64,000 nt of DNA from Natronolimnohabitans sp. A-GB9. Its GTDB lineage: Archaea > Halobacteriota > Halobacteria > Halobacteriales > Natrialbaceae. Made by a program: the position numbers and the translations under genes. Every line of letters begins with the position of its first letter. Position 1 is the first letter of the stretch. A model generated the notes under the pieces. The model was not told where the DNA came from and did not search any database. It saw only the letters and a program-made list of their open reading frames with translations. Positions 1 to 8,606 of this stretch are shown in pieces. Location: contig NZ_JAVDDV010000006.1 of assembly GCF_030848565.1 (NCBI RefSeq), forward strand, positions 62,001 to 126,000. The letters are read 5' to 3'.

Positions 1-12
1 GGTGGAACGGGA

Positions 13-468
13 CTAGCGAGCCAGGTTCTGCTTTTCGCGTCGGATCTCGTCGTACTTCTCGTCGGCACCCTCGACACGTGCAAGTCCTTCAGCAGCCTCG
101 AGCGTCCGGACCGCGTCGTCGAGAAACGAGAGGATATCGCCAGGGTAGGCATAGACCATGTAGTCGTCGGTCATCACGTCGACGATCGCGTCCGGGCCGA
201 GACCCTGTGCCCGGAGCTCGAGCAGATACTGGATGAACTTCCGCTCGGGACAGCCACAGTAGGGGTTGTTATCACAGTCACAGTCGAGAAAGTCCTCCGT
301 GAAATCGAGGACGCGATCGCGGGTGGCGTCGTCGAGCTTCTCCAAGCCCTCTCCCTGGAAGAGCATATCGAGCGTCGCCCCTTTGAACGCGCCCTTCGGG
401 ATGTTCGTCTCGAGCTGAGAGCTCAACTGTCGGTGGTTCTTGACGTAGATTTTGTCGGTGATGGCCAC
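13..468 (-). CDS. DUF5814-like haloarchaeal protein, 151 aa
   Basis: The acidic 151-residue protein carries a cysteine cluster near residues 63-73 (CDCDNNPYCGC) that could bind metal or form disulfides. I recognise it as the haloarchaeal DUF5814 type, which in my recollection often lies beside, or is joined to, a superfamily II helicase. No helicase is visible because the neighbouring sequence lies outside the window. The ATG at 468 gives a full-length product, and the stop lies 13 bases from the window edge. The cellular role is unknown. A part in helicase function is inference from remembered gene neighbourhoods only. Confidence 0.75.
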   Translation of the reverse strand: MAITDKIYVKNHRQLSSQLETNIPKGAFKGATLDMLFQGEGLEKLDDATRDRVLDFTEDFLDCDCDNNPYCGCPERKFIQYLLELRAQGLGPDAIVDVMTDDYMVYAYPGDILSFLDDAVRTLEAAEGLARVEGADEKYDEIRREKQNLAR

Positions 469-644
469 GCGTTGGCGGTACTACCGGCGCTGTGCCGAAA
501 AACGTCTCGGTCGTGGATCGAAGGCAGCCACCGACGGACCGAGATGGTACGCCGGTAAATCCCGCGGTACTGTCTCGCATAGACGCGTACTCGAGTCGTA
601 ACGTATTTCAGTCCGACCGCCCCTACCAAATGGTGTAAGCGCGT

Positions 645-717
645 GTCCGGGTTGGGGTAGTGGTTATCCTTCAGCCTTGTGGAGGCTGAGACGCGGGTTC
701 GATTCTCGCACCCGGAC
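645..717 (+). tRNA. tRNA-His (GTG)
   Basis: Cloverleaf with acceptor TCCGGGT/ACCCGGA, anticodon stem CAGCC/GGCTG, loop TTGTGGA (anticodon GTG) and T arm GCGGG-TTCGATT-CTCGC. The G at 645 and the C at 717 form the G-1:C73 pair that identifies tRNA-His; here G-1 is genome-encoded. CCA is not encoded. The 3' end is duplicated 112 bp downstream. Confidence 0.95.
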
Positions 718-832
718 TTTCTAACGACGACTTCACGGAGGAGTCGAAAGTCCGACCGAGATCGAACGAGACGAGACACGCGCAGCGAAGCGAGCACGTC
801 TCGGCGTTGTTCGATTCTCGCACCCGGACTTT
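697..832 (+). repeat. tRNA-His 3'-end duplication unit
   Basis: The T-arm and acceptor 3' half of tRNA-His (GTTCGATTCTCGCACCCGGA and on through CTTT) occurs at 697-720 and again at 809-832. The spacer contains GCGCAGCGAAGCGAGCACGTCT (about 780-801). The second copy is followed by ACGACGAACAAATCCGTGAGCC (about 836-857). The same two motifs recur at the tRNA-Val unit and the second at tRNA-Phe. Probably a footprint of integration at the tRNA 3' end. Confidence 0.85.
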
Positions 833-904
833 TTCACGACGAACAAATCCGTGAGCCGAAGGAGTCGTCGGCGAATCGAACATCAGTCTGACCAACGAGT
901 CGCG

Positions 905-1456
905 CTACTCGAGGCGATCGATGATCGTATCGGTCGTCGTGACGTCTGAGAAGATCGTGTCGTGGACGGCAGCGATGGTGTCGGTGATTTCGGCAGGATC
1001 GTTGTCACCGATGGGGAACGTACTCGTCGCGTCCGTAACGTAGTGGGAGTTGTAGCCGCGGGCGTCGGCCTCGCGAGCGGTAGTGTCGACACAGATTGCC
1101 GACAGGAGGCCGATGCTGACCACGTTTTCGATGCCGTTTCGGACGAGGATGTCGGCGAGACGAGTGTCCTGGAAACAGCTCGGTTTCGTCTTCGTCACGA
1201 GGTACTCGTCGTCTCGAACGTCGACGTCGTCGACGATTTCGGTGTATTCCGAACCCAACGCGAACACGGGAGCGTCTCGGTTGGGCTGGACGTGACGGGC
1301 GTGAACGACGGTCGCACCGCTTTGACGGGCAGTGTCGAGGAGTCGCTGGCAGTTCTCGAGGACGCGCTCGCCGTCGGGAACGTACCACGGCCGATCTTCG
1401 GTGAAATACTCTTTCTGGAGATCGATAACGACGACGGCGGTATTTTCTGCGATCAT
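905..1456 (-). CDS. Isochorismatase-like cysteine hydrolase
   Basis: A 183-residue alpha/beta hydrolase of the isochorismatase/nicotinamidase superfamily. The expected triad is visible: Asp12 (VVVIDLQ), Lys89 (VTKTKPSCF) and the nucleophile Cys122 (SAICVDTTAREA). Members hydrolyse small amides or enol ethers such as isochorismate, nicotinamide or ureidoacrylate. The substrate cannot be told here. Length is typical. It stands alone with no pathway neighbours; the next genes are unrelated. The ATG at 1456 directly precedes the conserved first strand, so the start is secure. Confidence 0.88.
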   Translation of the reverse strand: MIAENTAVVVIDLQKEYFTEDRPWYVPDGERVLENCQRLLDTARQSGATVVHARHVQPNRDAPVFALGSEYTEIVDDVDVRDDEYLVTKTKPSCFQDTRLADILVRNGIENVVSIGLLSAICVDTTAREADARGYNSHYVTDATSTFPIGDNDPAEITDTIAAVHDTIFSDVTTTDTIIDRLE

Positions 1457-1608
1457 ATATCAGTAATGCATCTAGTCCGTGTTGAATGTTGGCTCCCGTC
1501 TGGATAGCGGGAAACACGCCGACGACCGGGCCGAACTGACGCCGCTTACGACCATAGACGACTGAACCGATCGCACAACCGCCGTGCCATCGGGTGGGCA
1601 TCGGCTCT

Positions 1609-1703
1609 CAGTGGCTACTATAGTAACAACTGCAACGGTTTACACACTGATCGCCGATCCGTCTGGCGATCAGGTGTGCAATGACTTGCAGTGGCTACTA
1701 TAG
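1609..1703. repeat. Family B palindromic element flanked by 15-bp direct repeats
   Basis: CAGTGGCTACTATAG occurs at 1609-1623 and 1689-1703. Between them lies an inverted repeat (CTGCAACGGTTTACACAC...GTGTGCAATGACTTGCAG) with a GATCGCC/GGCGATC centre. The arms resemble other family B copies in the window. The direct repeats could be a target duplication or part of the element. Confidence 0.7.
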
Positions 1704-1737
1704 AGACTGAATACCGACGACACCCTCACTCGAATCG

Positions 1738-1905
1738 ATGACAGCGCGTGACGATACAATGACGTGTGCGACCTGCGGAACCGACGTCGACCTCGAGGAC
1801 GCCCGGCGGACGAAGACGATGGGCGGACTGGATCCGACCAAGTGGCAGACGCTTTGCTGTCCCCACTGTGGCTCGCGGCTGAAGACGGTCTACGTCGGCG
1901 AGTGA
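1738..1905 (+). CDS. Zinc-ribbon microprotein, 55 aa
   Basis: A short ORF starting ATG at 1738 and ending TGA at 1905. Two cysteine pairs are present: CATC near residues 10-13 and CCPHC near residues 43-47, a treble-clef or zinc-ribbon arrangement separated by an acidic and basic linker. Small CxxC...CxxC proteins of this size are very common in haloarchaea and some affect stress or biofilm traits, but I cannot assign a role here. The stop codon overlaps the first bases of a family B repeat. Codon use is normal for the host. Confidence 0.72.
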   Translation: MTARDDTMTCATCGTDVDLEDARRTKTMGGLDPTKWQTLCCPHCGSRLKTVYVGE

Positions 1906-1982
1906 TACGGTTGCTGTACCGATCTCCCGCCGATCACAGACTCCGTTGGCGATCGGCGGAACGTGACGACAACAGACCGTGT
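1905..1982. repeat. Family B palindromic repeat
   Basis: Imperfect inverted repeat beginning ATACGGTTGCTGTACCGATC and ending GACAACAGACCGTGT, with a CCGCCGATC/GATCGGCGG core. It begins inside the stop codon region of the zinc-ribbon gene and precedes the convergent aldo/keto reductase stop. A terminator-like position. Confidence 0.75.
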
Positions 1983-1991
1983 GACACATCG

Positions 1992-2852
1992 TTACCGGGC
2001 CGTGTCGGTCAGCCGCTGGATCTCGTCGTCGGACAGCGACAGCCGCGAGGCCGCAACGTTCGCCTCGAGATGTGCGGGATCGGACGTCCCCGGGATCGGA
2101 CAGGTGACGGGCGAGCGCTCGAGGAGCCACGCCAATGCGACCTGTCGCCGCGTCACGTCGTAGTTGGCCGCAATCGTGTCGATGAGGCCACCGTGGGCCG
2201 CGAGGTCGTCGGCGTCGATGGGTGCCCACGGGATGAAGCCGATCCCGTGGTCCTCGCAGGCCTCGAGAACGGCCGCGTTCGATCGGTCACCGACGTTGTA
2301 CCGGTTCTGGACAGTGGCGACGTCGACGTGTTCGCGGGCCGTCTCGAGTTGATCGACGGAGACGTTACTGAGACCGATCGCGTCGACGAGGCCGTCGTCC
2401 TGGAGTTCGGCGAACGTCGCCACGGAGTCCTCGAAGGGGACGTCGGGATCGGGTCGGTGAATCTGATAGAGGTCGATCGTCTCGGTTCGAAGCCGGTCGA
2501 GGGAGACGAGTACCTGATTGCGGATGTACTCGGGTTTGCCGTGGGCGATCCAGTCACCCTCGCGGTTGCGCAGGAGGCCGGCCTTGGTCGCGACGAGAAC
2601 GTCGTCGCGGTCGCCGATCGTCTCGCCGATGAGCCGTTCGCTGACACCGGGGCCATAGGAGTCGGCCGTGTCGACGAAATCGATACCCAGTTCGACCGCT
2701 CGCTCGAGTACCTTGCGGGCGTGTTCCTCGTCGTCGGGTGGACCGATGATGGCCCCACCACAGAGGCGCATCGCACCGAACCCCAGTCGGTGGACGGACG
2801 TCCCGCCGATCTCGAACGTATCGCTCTCGTTTGTCAGTGTGTCGTCGCTCAT
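1992..2852 (-). CDS. Aldo/keto reductase family protein
   Basis: A 286-residue NAD(P)H-dependent TIM-barrel oxidoreductase. The catalytic tetrad is present: Asp61 and Tyr66 (DTADSYG), Lys90 (VATKAG) and His132 (YQIHRPDP). The sequence most resembles the bacterial/archaeal YajO/general-stress-69-like subgroup, reducing carbonyl compounds, but the substrate is unknown. C-terminal cofactor-binding region (CPIPGTSDPAHLEANV) is intact. It is a single-gene unit, convergent with the zinc-ribbon gene and separated from it by a family B repeat. Confidence 0.9.
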   Translation of the reverse strand: MSDDTLTNESDTFEIGGTSVHRLGFGAMRLCGGAIIGPPDDEEHARKVLERAVELGIDFVDTADSYGPGVSERLIGETIGDRDDVLVATKAGLLRNREGDWIAHGKPEYIRNQVLVSLDRLRTETIDLYQIHRPDPDVPFEDSVATFAELQDDGLVDAIGLSNVSVDQLETAREHVDVATVQNRYNVGDRSNAAVLEACEDHGIGFIPWAPIDADDLAAHGGLIDTIAANYDVTRRQVALAWLLERSPVTCPIPGTSDPAHLEANVAASRLSLSDDEIQRLTDTAR

Positions 2853-2957
2853 AGGCGACGTACTCGAACCGAGCGGATAATCGTTCGCCGTTCAGTGTCT
2901 TGTCAGTATAGTAGCCCCCGACGTCGAAAGCGGTTCGGTCGGACGCAGGCTACTAGT

Positions 2958-3068
2958 TATACTGTTGAACAGTACGATTCGACGATCGGTCGCACGACTG
3001 CGGCCGTCCCGACGGTGACGGCCGCGAGTTCGCGACCGACGTCTCACTGACTGCTTTCCGACAGTATT
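2958..3068. repeat. Family A palindromic repeat, copy A1
   Basis: About 110 bp with ends TATACTGTTGAACAG and CTTTCCGACAGTATTA, and an internal GACGGTGACGGCCGCGAGTT block shared with copies at 7033, 45328 and 54349. The right end supplies the TAA stop codon of the ABC permease gene at 3067. Confidence 0.85.
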
Positions 3069-3822
3069 AGGCCGGCTGTTCCGTGGCCCAGTCGACCTGC
3101 CAGTGACCGATCATCCGCACCAGCATCGAGGAGGCCGCACCGAGGATCCCGATGGTGATGATGCCGACGATGATCGTCGGATACGAACCGCTCGTGTACG
3201 CCGACCACGTCAGGAATCCGAGCCCGGTCCCACCGGCGACCATCTCGGCGGCGATGAGGTTAACCCACGCAAGCCCCATACCGACGATCATTCCGGCGTG
3301 GATCGCCGGCAACGCGCTCGGGTAGATGACGTGACGGAACGTCTGGTAGGAGTCGGCACCGAGGGATTGTGCGGCCCGCGAGTACTCGACCTCCACGCCG
3401 CGTGCACCCTGAATCGTGTTGAGTAGGATCGGGAAGAAGGCGCCGAGGAAGGTGATGAACATGATCGAGAGCTCTGCGGCGGGCAACACGAGGATCGTAA
3501 ACGGGATCCACGCGATTGGCGGAATCGGCCGGAGCATCTCGAGTGCGGGAAAGGTCAGGTCAGCAAAGACCGTATACCGGCCGATCAACAGCCCCAGCGG
3601 GATCGCGATCACTGCTGCGATGACGAACGAGGCGAGCACGCGAATCGTACTCCGTATCGTCGAGATCCAGAAGTCATCGCGGTAGAGTTCGGCGACGTAC
3701 GTGTCGACCACTTCGACGGGTGCCGGTAGACCGGCGAGGAGACCGAACCGGCTGGCGACGAACCAGAGGATCGGCACCGAGAGGATCGATCCCACACGGA
3801 CGAGTCGGCGTCGCGAGTCCAT
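3067..3822 (-). CDS. ABC transporter permease, NitT/TauT (SsuC/TauC) type
   Basis: A 251-residue integral membrane permease of the BPD_transp_1 family with about six hydrophobic segments. The EAA-like loop (EYSRAAQSLGADSYQTFRHVIYPSALP) contacts the ATPase. It is the last gene of a four-gene importer operon; its start overlaps the ATPase stop by one base. Substrates of this family include nitrate, taurine, alkanesulfonates and thiamine precursors, and cannot be chosen here. The stop codon lies in the end of a family A repeat, so the repeat has set or lies exactly at the C-terminus. Confidence 0.92.
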   Translation of the reverse strand: MDSRRRLVRVGSILSVPILWFVASRFGLLAGLPAPVEVVDTYVAELYRDDFWISTIRSTIRVLASFVIAAVIAIPLGLLIGRYTVFADLTFPALEMLRPIPPIAWIPFTILVLPAAELSIMFITFLGAFFPILLNTIQGARGVEVEYSRAAQSLGADSYQTFRHVIYPSALPAIHAGMIVGMGLAWVNLIAAEMVAGGTGLGFLTWSAYTSGSYPTIIVGIITIGILGAASSMLVRMIGHWQVDWATEQPA

Positions 3823-4670
3823 CAGGCACCGTCCTCCTGCTCGAGTGCGCGCTCGGCTTCCTCGCGAATAACCGAGAGCGCGCGTTCCCGCAACTCGGTG
3901 AACCGGTCGGTCGTGACGACCTCGGGGTCACGCGGCCGTTCGATATCGACGTCGATGACGTCTTTGACCTGGCCGGGACGGGCGGTCATGACGACTACCC
4001 GGTCGGCCAGCAGGATCGCCTCCTCGACGTCGTGGGTGATGAACAACACCGTCCGGTTGTCCCGTTCCCACACCTCGAGGAGCTTCTTCTGCATGATCTC
4101 CTTGGTGAGTGCGTCGAGCGCGCTGAAGGGCTCGTCCATCAACATGATGTCGGGATCGTTTGCAAGCAGTCGGGCGAGTTCCGCACGCTGTTGCATCCCG
4201 CCGGAGAGTCCCGACGGATAGGCCTCCTCGAAGCCGTCGAGTCCCATCTCGTCGAGGATCGACTCCGCACGACCTTCCTCGATGCTGTCGTGCATGCGCG
4301 GACCGAACTCGACGTTCTCTTTGATCGTCTTCCAGGGGAACAAGCGGTTCTCCTGGAAGACCACGCCGCGTTTCGGATCGGGTTTGGAGACCCGGTTGCC
4401 ATCGACCAAGACTTCACCGTCGGTCGGATCCAGATAGCCGGCGATACACTCGAGGACGGTACTCTTCCCACACCCCGAGGGACCGAGCAACGCGACGAAC
4501 TCCTCGGCGCCGACGGAAAGGTCCATATCCTGGACCGCGACGACGTGTTCGCCTTCGGGGTCGTAGATCTTGGTCAGGTCGTTGATGTCTATCGCGCCGG
4601 TCTTGCCGGTCGTTTCGGGAGTCGGTCCTGCGGTCGTCGAATCGTCAGTCGTCGAGTCGTGTTTGCTCAT
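3822..4670 (-). CDS. ABC transporter ATP-binding protein, NitT/TauT (SsuB/TauB) type
   Basis: A 282-residue cytoplasmic ATPase. All catalytic motifs are visible: Walker A (LLGPSGCGKST), Q-loop (VVFQENRLFPWK), signature (LSGGMQQRAELARLL), Walker B (IMLMDEPFSALD) and H-loop (LFITHDVEEA). The first 20-25 residues are a Thr/Ser/Asp-rich leader before the ABC domain starts. It sits between the two permeases in one operon, so the transporter is probably a heterodimeric permease driven by this ATPase. Substrate unknown. Confidence 0.93.
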   Translation of the reverse strand: MSKHDSTTDDSTTAGPTPETTGKTGAIDINDLTKIYDPEGEHVVAVQDMDLSVGAEEFVALLGPSGCGKSTVLECIAGYLDPTDGEVLVDGNRVSKPDPKRGVVFQENRLFPWKTIKENVEFGPRMHDSIEEGRAESILDEMGLDGFEEAYPSGLSGGMQQRAELARLLANDPDIMLMDEPFSALDALTKEIMQKKLLEVWERDNRTVLFITHDVEEAILLADRVVVMTARPGQVKDVIDVDIERPRDPEVVTTDRFTELRERALSVIREEAERALEQEDGA

Positions 4671-4700
4671 GGTCGTATAGTAGCTCGGTGGCTGTCGGTG

Positions 4701-5531
4701 CTATTCGGTCTCCTCCCAGCGAGTGAGGTAGTGGCCGGTTCGGTGGACTGCCGCGGCCGAGGCGTAGCCGAGGACGCCAATCGCGATCATGCCAACCGCG
4801 ACGACCTCAGTCTGGAGCAGTCGGTAGGCCTGGAAGATGATGTAGCCGATACCGACGCCGCCGGCGATCATCTCGGCAGCGACAACCGTAATCCACGCCA
4901 GTCCGACGCCAAGCGAGACGCCGGTAATGATCGACGGCAGTGTCGCGGGGATAATCACGTGGCGAAAGATATCGCGCGATTCGGCACCGAGGCTCGCGGC
5001 CGCCTGGACGTACTCCTCTTCGACCGTCTTGACGCCCTCGATGGTGTTGACGAGGATCGGGAAGAACGCCCCGATGAACACCACGAATATCACGCCGCTT
5101 CGGAACGTCGGCATCAACAGGAGGGCGATCGGCACCCAGGCGACCGGTGGCACGGGACGAAACACCTCGAGTGCCGGGAACAGTGCGTCCTCCCAGCGAC
5201 GGCTCGTTCCGATCGTCAGTCCAAGCGGGATGGCGATTCCCATCGCGATCAACACCGCGACGACGACCCGGTACGCGGAGAAGGCAGCGTGTTCGTAGAG
5301 CGTCTCCCCGCCCTCAGTCATCGGCGCGCCTGCGAGTGACTCCACCAGCGCAACGAGCGTCGTCTCCGGGCCGACGAACTTATCGAAACCGAGGATTCCG
5401 AACCGAACTAACGCCGCCCAGAGAACGAAGAACAACACGATCGACAGCACCTGTCGGACACGCTTTCCCGGCAGCGGGACGGTGTCGCCCTCGAAACGTC
5501 GCTGAATCTGGTCGATCGTACTGGCACTCAT
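4701..5531 (-). CDS. ABC transporter permease, NitT/TauT type (second permease)
   Basis: A 276-residue permease paralogous to the one at 3067, with the same EAA-loop pattern (EYVQAAASLGAESRDIFRHVIIPATLP) and similar hydrophobic segments. Its start overlaps the stop of the substrate-binding protein gene by four bases, and it is 30 bases from the ATPase gene. Two different permease genes in one operon suggest a heterodimeric channel, whereas many SsuC/TauC systems have one. Confidence 0.92.
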   Translation of the reverse strand: MSASTIDQIQRRFEGDTVPLPGKRVRQVLSIVLFFVLWAALVRFGILGFDKFVGPETTLVALVESLAGAPMTEGGETLYEHAAFSAYRVVVAVLIAMGIAIPLGLTIGTSRRWEDALFPALEVFRPVPPVAWVPIALLLMPTFRSGVIFVVFIGAFFPILVNTIEGVKTVEEEYVQAAASLGAESRDIFRHVIIPATLPSIITGVSLGVGLAWITVVAAEMIAGGVGIGYIIFQAYRLLQTEVVAVGMIAIGVLGYASAAAVHRTGHYLTRWEETE

Positions 5532-6685
5532 CGTTCGGCCTCCCGAAGCGGCTCCCAGTCGGCTTCGTTCTCGAGTTCGTCGATCGCTTCCTGCAACGGT
5601 TCGGTCCGATACCGTTCCTCGGGCGGAACGTGGGAGATGACCCCCTGGTTCTCGTAGAGGAACTCCGGCGCTTCCGCTTTCATCAGTCGCTCTGCTTCCT
5701 CGATCGCCTCGTAGTCGGTGTAAAACAGCATCCGCTCGACGTCGTCGGGGCTTGCGTCAGGACTCTCGTACAGCGTCGCACGCAGCGTTTCGCGTTCGTA
5801 ATCCCGGAGTTGCCCCTCCTCCTGAATCAGATCGAGCGTCCGCTCGGGCTCGTTGGCCATGATGTGTTTGGCCTCGAGTTCGGCCTTCATCCATCCCTTC
5901 GCGGCCTCGGGATGGTTCTCGACCAGCGAGTCGAGCATCAACAGCCCGGCAGCGTCGTACATTCCGTAGTCGGCGCCCGTAAAGAGGAACTCTGCCGCAT
6001 CCGCCTGGACGACCGACCGCGACACTGTCGGCTCGAAGCCGGCACCGGCGGCGAGGTTCCCTTCGCGGATGTTCGTCGCGATCGTCTCCATGCCCATGTC
6101 GGAGATCTCGATCTCGATTCCCTCCTCCTGGACCGCCTCGAGGAGAAATCGGTGCGTACAGGTACCGGTCGTGACACCGACCTCGCGCCCGTCTAGATCT
6201 TGTGCATCCTCGATGTCGCTGTCGTTGGCGACGAAGCCGAGATTACACTGCTGGCCCGCCGAGAAGCCGGCGATACCGACCATGTCGATCGGAGTCTCCT
6301 CGTTGGCGATCGCAGTGATCGTCGGCATATCGCCGGTGTAGCCGATGTCGTTCTGTTCGGAGATCATCTTGTTCCCGATCACCGCACCCTGCAGGGCGAC
6401 CTCCCAGCTCGCTACCGAGTACTCATCGGGGAGGTGTTTCTCCGCGAGGTCAGCGTGTCGGATCACGAGTGCCGACCACGACTCGGTGTAAAACGGCTGA
6501 TAGCCGACAATAAACGCCTGATCGTCGAATCCGGCGAGCGCACCCCCAAGGATTTCACTTTCGGTACAGCCGGCGAGTGCGCTCGCACCGAGCGCACTCG
6601 AGGCCTGAAGCAATCGTCGCCTGCTCACCCCCGTTCGATCGTTCGATACCGTCCGTTGTCGTTCGTTCCGTATGTTCGAATCCAT
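5528..6685 (-). CDS. Tat-exported substrate-binding lipoprotein, NMT1/SsuA-like
   Basis: A 385-residue solute-binding protein, first gene of the importer operon. The N-terminus has a twin-arginine signal (SRRRLLQASSALG) followed by a lipobox with cysteine (SALAGC, about residue 40), so it is probably exported folded by Tat and anchored by lipid outside the membrane. The mature domain matches the NMT1/SsuA fold of nitrate/sulfonate/taurine/thiamine-precursor binding proteins. The start gives a 20-residue leader before the twin arginines; a later start is possible. Ligand unknown. Confidence 0.9.
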   Translation of the reverse strand: MDSNIRNERQRTVSNDRTGVSRRRLLQASSALGASALAGCTESEILGGALAGFDDQAFIVGYQPFYTESWSALVIRHADLAEKHLPDEYSVASWEVALQGAVIGNKMISEQNDIGYTGDMPTITAIANEETPIDMVGIAGFSAGQQCNLGFVANDSDIEDAQDLDGREVGVTTGTCTHRFLLEAVQEEGIEIEISDMGMETIATNIREGNLAAGAGFEPTVSRSVVQADAAEFLFTGADYGMYDAAGLLMLDSLVENHPEAAKGWMKAELEAKHIMANEPERTLDLIQEEGQLRDYERETLRATLYESPDASPDDVERMLFYTDYEAIEEAERLMKAEAPEFLYENQGVISHVPPEERYRTEPLQEAIDELENEADWEPLREAER

Positions 6686-7188
6686 GGATCACTCCGTCTC
6701 GAGAGCCGGTCGAGGTGTGATTCCAGTCGGTAGGTATCGTCACCTAGTCGAATGGTAACAGTAGGCAACAAATTGTTCTCCACAGATGGGCAGAAAAAGT
6801 TGCCTTGCAGACGCAGCCTCTTGATACGCTCGACGCGCGCCGTAGCCGTTTCACGGAGCGGGAAGACGCCGACGTCGAACTCGACACAGGCCGGGAGACG
6901 ACGAAGAGCCCAGCCAGACTGTCCGAATCGGCCCTCGTGGAGGTTGAGGGGAAGTACGTTCGCCTGCATCCGTCCGTTTCGGGGTGACACGGACAAAACG
7001 GCGACGCCGCAGGGGTCGACCTCGAGGCGAGTTATACTGTCGGACAGCACGATACACCGGTCGGCCACACGACTACGGCCGTTGCCGACGGTGACGGCCG
7101 CGAATTCGCGACCGACGGCACACTGCCTGCTGTCCGGCAGTATTACCGTCCCAAAATACAGGTACCGACTGGACGAAACACTCCTGTA
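6686..7188. other. Intergenic region with family A copy and a possible gene remnant
   Basis: About 500 bases between divergent transcription units. The left part presumably holds the importer promoter. About 6800-6987 has an acidic open frame ending in a stop at 6985-6987 (reading ...VEGKYVRLHPSVSG) without a convincing start; it may be a decayed gene. The right part is family A copy A2. Confidence 0.5.
7033..7144. repeat. Family A palindromic repeat, copy A2
   Basis: Ends TATACTGTCGGACAGCA and TGCTGTCCGGCAGTATTA are near-perfect inverted repeats. The middle (GACGGTGACGGCCGCGAATT CGCGACCGAC) matches copies A1 and A4. Unlike most copies it lies upstream of a gene (start 7189). Confidence 0.88.
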
Positions 7189-7821
7189 GTGACAGTGATC
7201 GACCAGTACGAGACCTACCGAAAGATCGGGACGCAACTGAACAGCGACATCCTCGAGGCGTACTCCGATCGTGATCTCATCGTCGAGACCGCGAGGGAAC
7301 TGGGGATCGAGTTCGACGGACTGAATCTGGCCTACGAGTTCGAGTCCCAGATGGCGATCCACTTCGAGTACGCGCTGTATGAGTACCGCCGTGACGAGAC
7401 CACCGCCGCGGAGCGATACCTCGAGGAGGGACGCTGTGAGAACGACGCCGAACGGGAAATTCTCGAGGCCACCGTCGACGCCGAGCCCTCGCTGTTCGAG
7501 ATTGAATCCGTCGGCGAGTCGGGGCCGCAACTGACGGTGATCGACCTGCTCTCCGACCGCGACGAACACACGCTGTTGGACGTCAACCTCAGCAAAACCG
7601 CGGAGTCGGGAGTCGTACTGTTTTGCAGACCCGTCCGCTACGGCGAGTTGACGACGACCTCCGGGGTCTCGCTGCCGTTCCCCGGCGAGGAGAAAGACCA
7701 CCTGCTCGCGGAGCACGACCGTCGGATCTCATCGGACGAGCAACGGGCGCTGTCTCGACAGCGATTCGTCGCGTTTCACGACCTGTATCGCGACCACGGC
7801 ATCCACATCCAGTACCGGTGA
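7189..7821 (+). CDS. Haloarchaeal protein of unknown function, 210 aa
   Basis: I do not recognise this 210-residue acidic soluble protein. It has no signal peptide or membrane segment. Its first half is helical (DQYETYRKIGTQLNSDILEAY) and the second half looks like alternating strands. The start is GTG at 7189, soon after a family A repeat. Its stop overlaps the GTG start of the next gene by four bases (GTGA), so the two are translationally coupled. Context links it to a pRiA4b-ORF3-like protein and a CcbP-like protein. Confidence 0.7.
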   Translation: MTVIDQYETYRKIGTQLNSDILEAYSDRDLIVETARELGIEFDGLNLAYEFESQMAIHFEYALYEYRRDETTAAERYLEEGRCENDAEREILEATVDAEPSLFEIESVGESGPQLTVIDLLSDRDEHTLLDVNLSKTAESGVVLFCRPVRYGELTTTSGVSLPFPGEEKDHLLAEHDRRISSDEQRALSRQRFVAFHDLYRDHGIHIQYR

Positions 7822-8606
7822 GCCACATAACAGATCCGACAGACCGATTCGTACTCGAGATCGGACACGGAACAGTCGCACACGTCATCGATACGGCGGC
7901 CGATGCCGACCAGACGGAGTCGAACGCCCGCCTGTCGCTCGGATCGACTGCGCCGGGTAAAAAGATGTGTACGCGGGGAAATCGCAGTTTCCGAGCCCAG
8001 CAGGTCTCTTTTTCGACGTTCGTCGACCAGCACGACCTCGAGAAAACGGGATTCGAAGGCGACGCACCGGACGAGATCTGCTCGTATTGCTGGTCGAACA
8101 CCCGAGACGCGCTCGAGCGTGACTCGGCCGACGAAGAGACGGCCGACCGAATCGGCACCGTCGGCTATCGCCTCCGGTGGAAGCAGAAGGGGCGTGCACG
8201 CGAGGAGTGGTACGACGTCGTCGTCAGGCCGGAGACGACGATGGCAGAACTGGATCGTCTCGTCTGTCAGTTCACGACGCTCGATGACCTCCACCTCCGG
8301 CTGTACGGTCTCGAGGACGAGTACCTGGATTCCAGCCTGAACGTCCTCCCCGACCACCAGTACGCACAAGCGGGTCACCGGTCGTACACGAAAGCGAGCG
8401 AGGTAACGATTGCAGACGTCGCCGAACGGGCCGGCCTCCGGAGGGGAGACAGACTTAGCTTGGTCTACGACTTTGGCACGCCGTCTCGCTACTACTGCAT
8501 CGTCAAAGAGATCTATGATCCGGATGAGATCGACGAGTTACTCGCCGACAGCGACGTGATCGTGTCGACCGACACGGCGGCGATCGTCAGGGTGAAGCGA
8601 CCATGA
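7818..8606 (+). CDS. pRiA4b ORF-3-like protein, 262 aa
   Basis: The GTG at 7818 is chosen because it overlaps the upstream stop (GTGA); an upstream TTG would run far into the previous gene. The C-terminal half (about residues 110-262) resembles the plasmid pRiA4b ORF-3/IS1096 TnpR-passenger family: YRLRWKQKG near its start and the LSLVYDFGTPSRYYCIV strand near its end match the family's YDFG signature. The N-terminal part with a CSYC pair near residue 92 is unrecognised. Function of the family is unknown. The stop overlaps the next start (ATGA). Confidence 0.68.
   Translation: MSHITDPTDRFVLEIGHGTVAHVIDTAADADQTESNARLSLGSTAPGKKMCTRGNRSFRAQQVSFSTFVDQHDLEKTGFEGDAPDEICSYCWSNTRDALERDSADEETADRIGTVGYRLRWKQKGRAREEWYDVVVRPETTMAELDRLVCQFTTLDDLHLRLYGLEDEYLDSSLNVLPDHQYAQAGHRSYTKASEVTIADVAERAGLRRGDRLSLVYDFGTPSRYYCIVKEIYDPDEIDELLADSDVIVSTDTAAIVRVKRP

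Noticed and set aside
1764-3050. A 428-codon plus-strand frame
   Set aside because: Antisense shadow of the aldo/keto reductase gene.
3720-5339. A 539-codon plus-strand frame
   Set aside because: Shadow of the ABC ATPase and permease genes, Asp/Arg-rich antisense translation.
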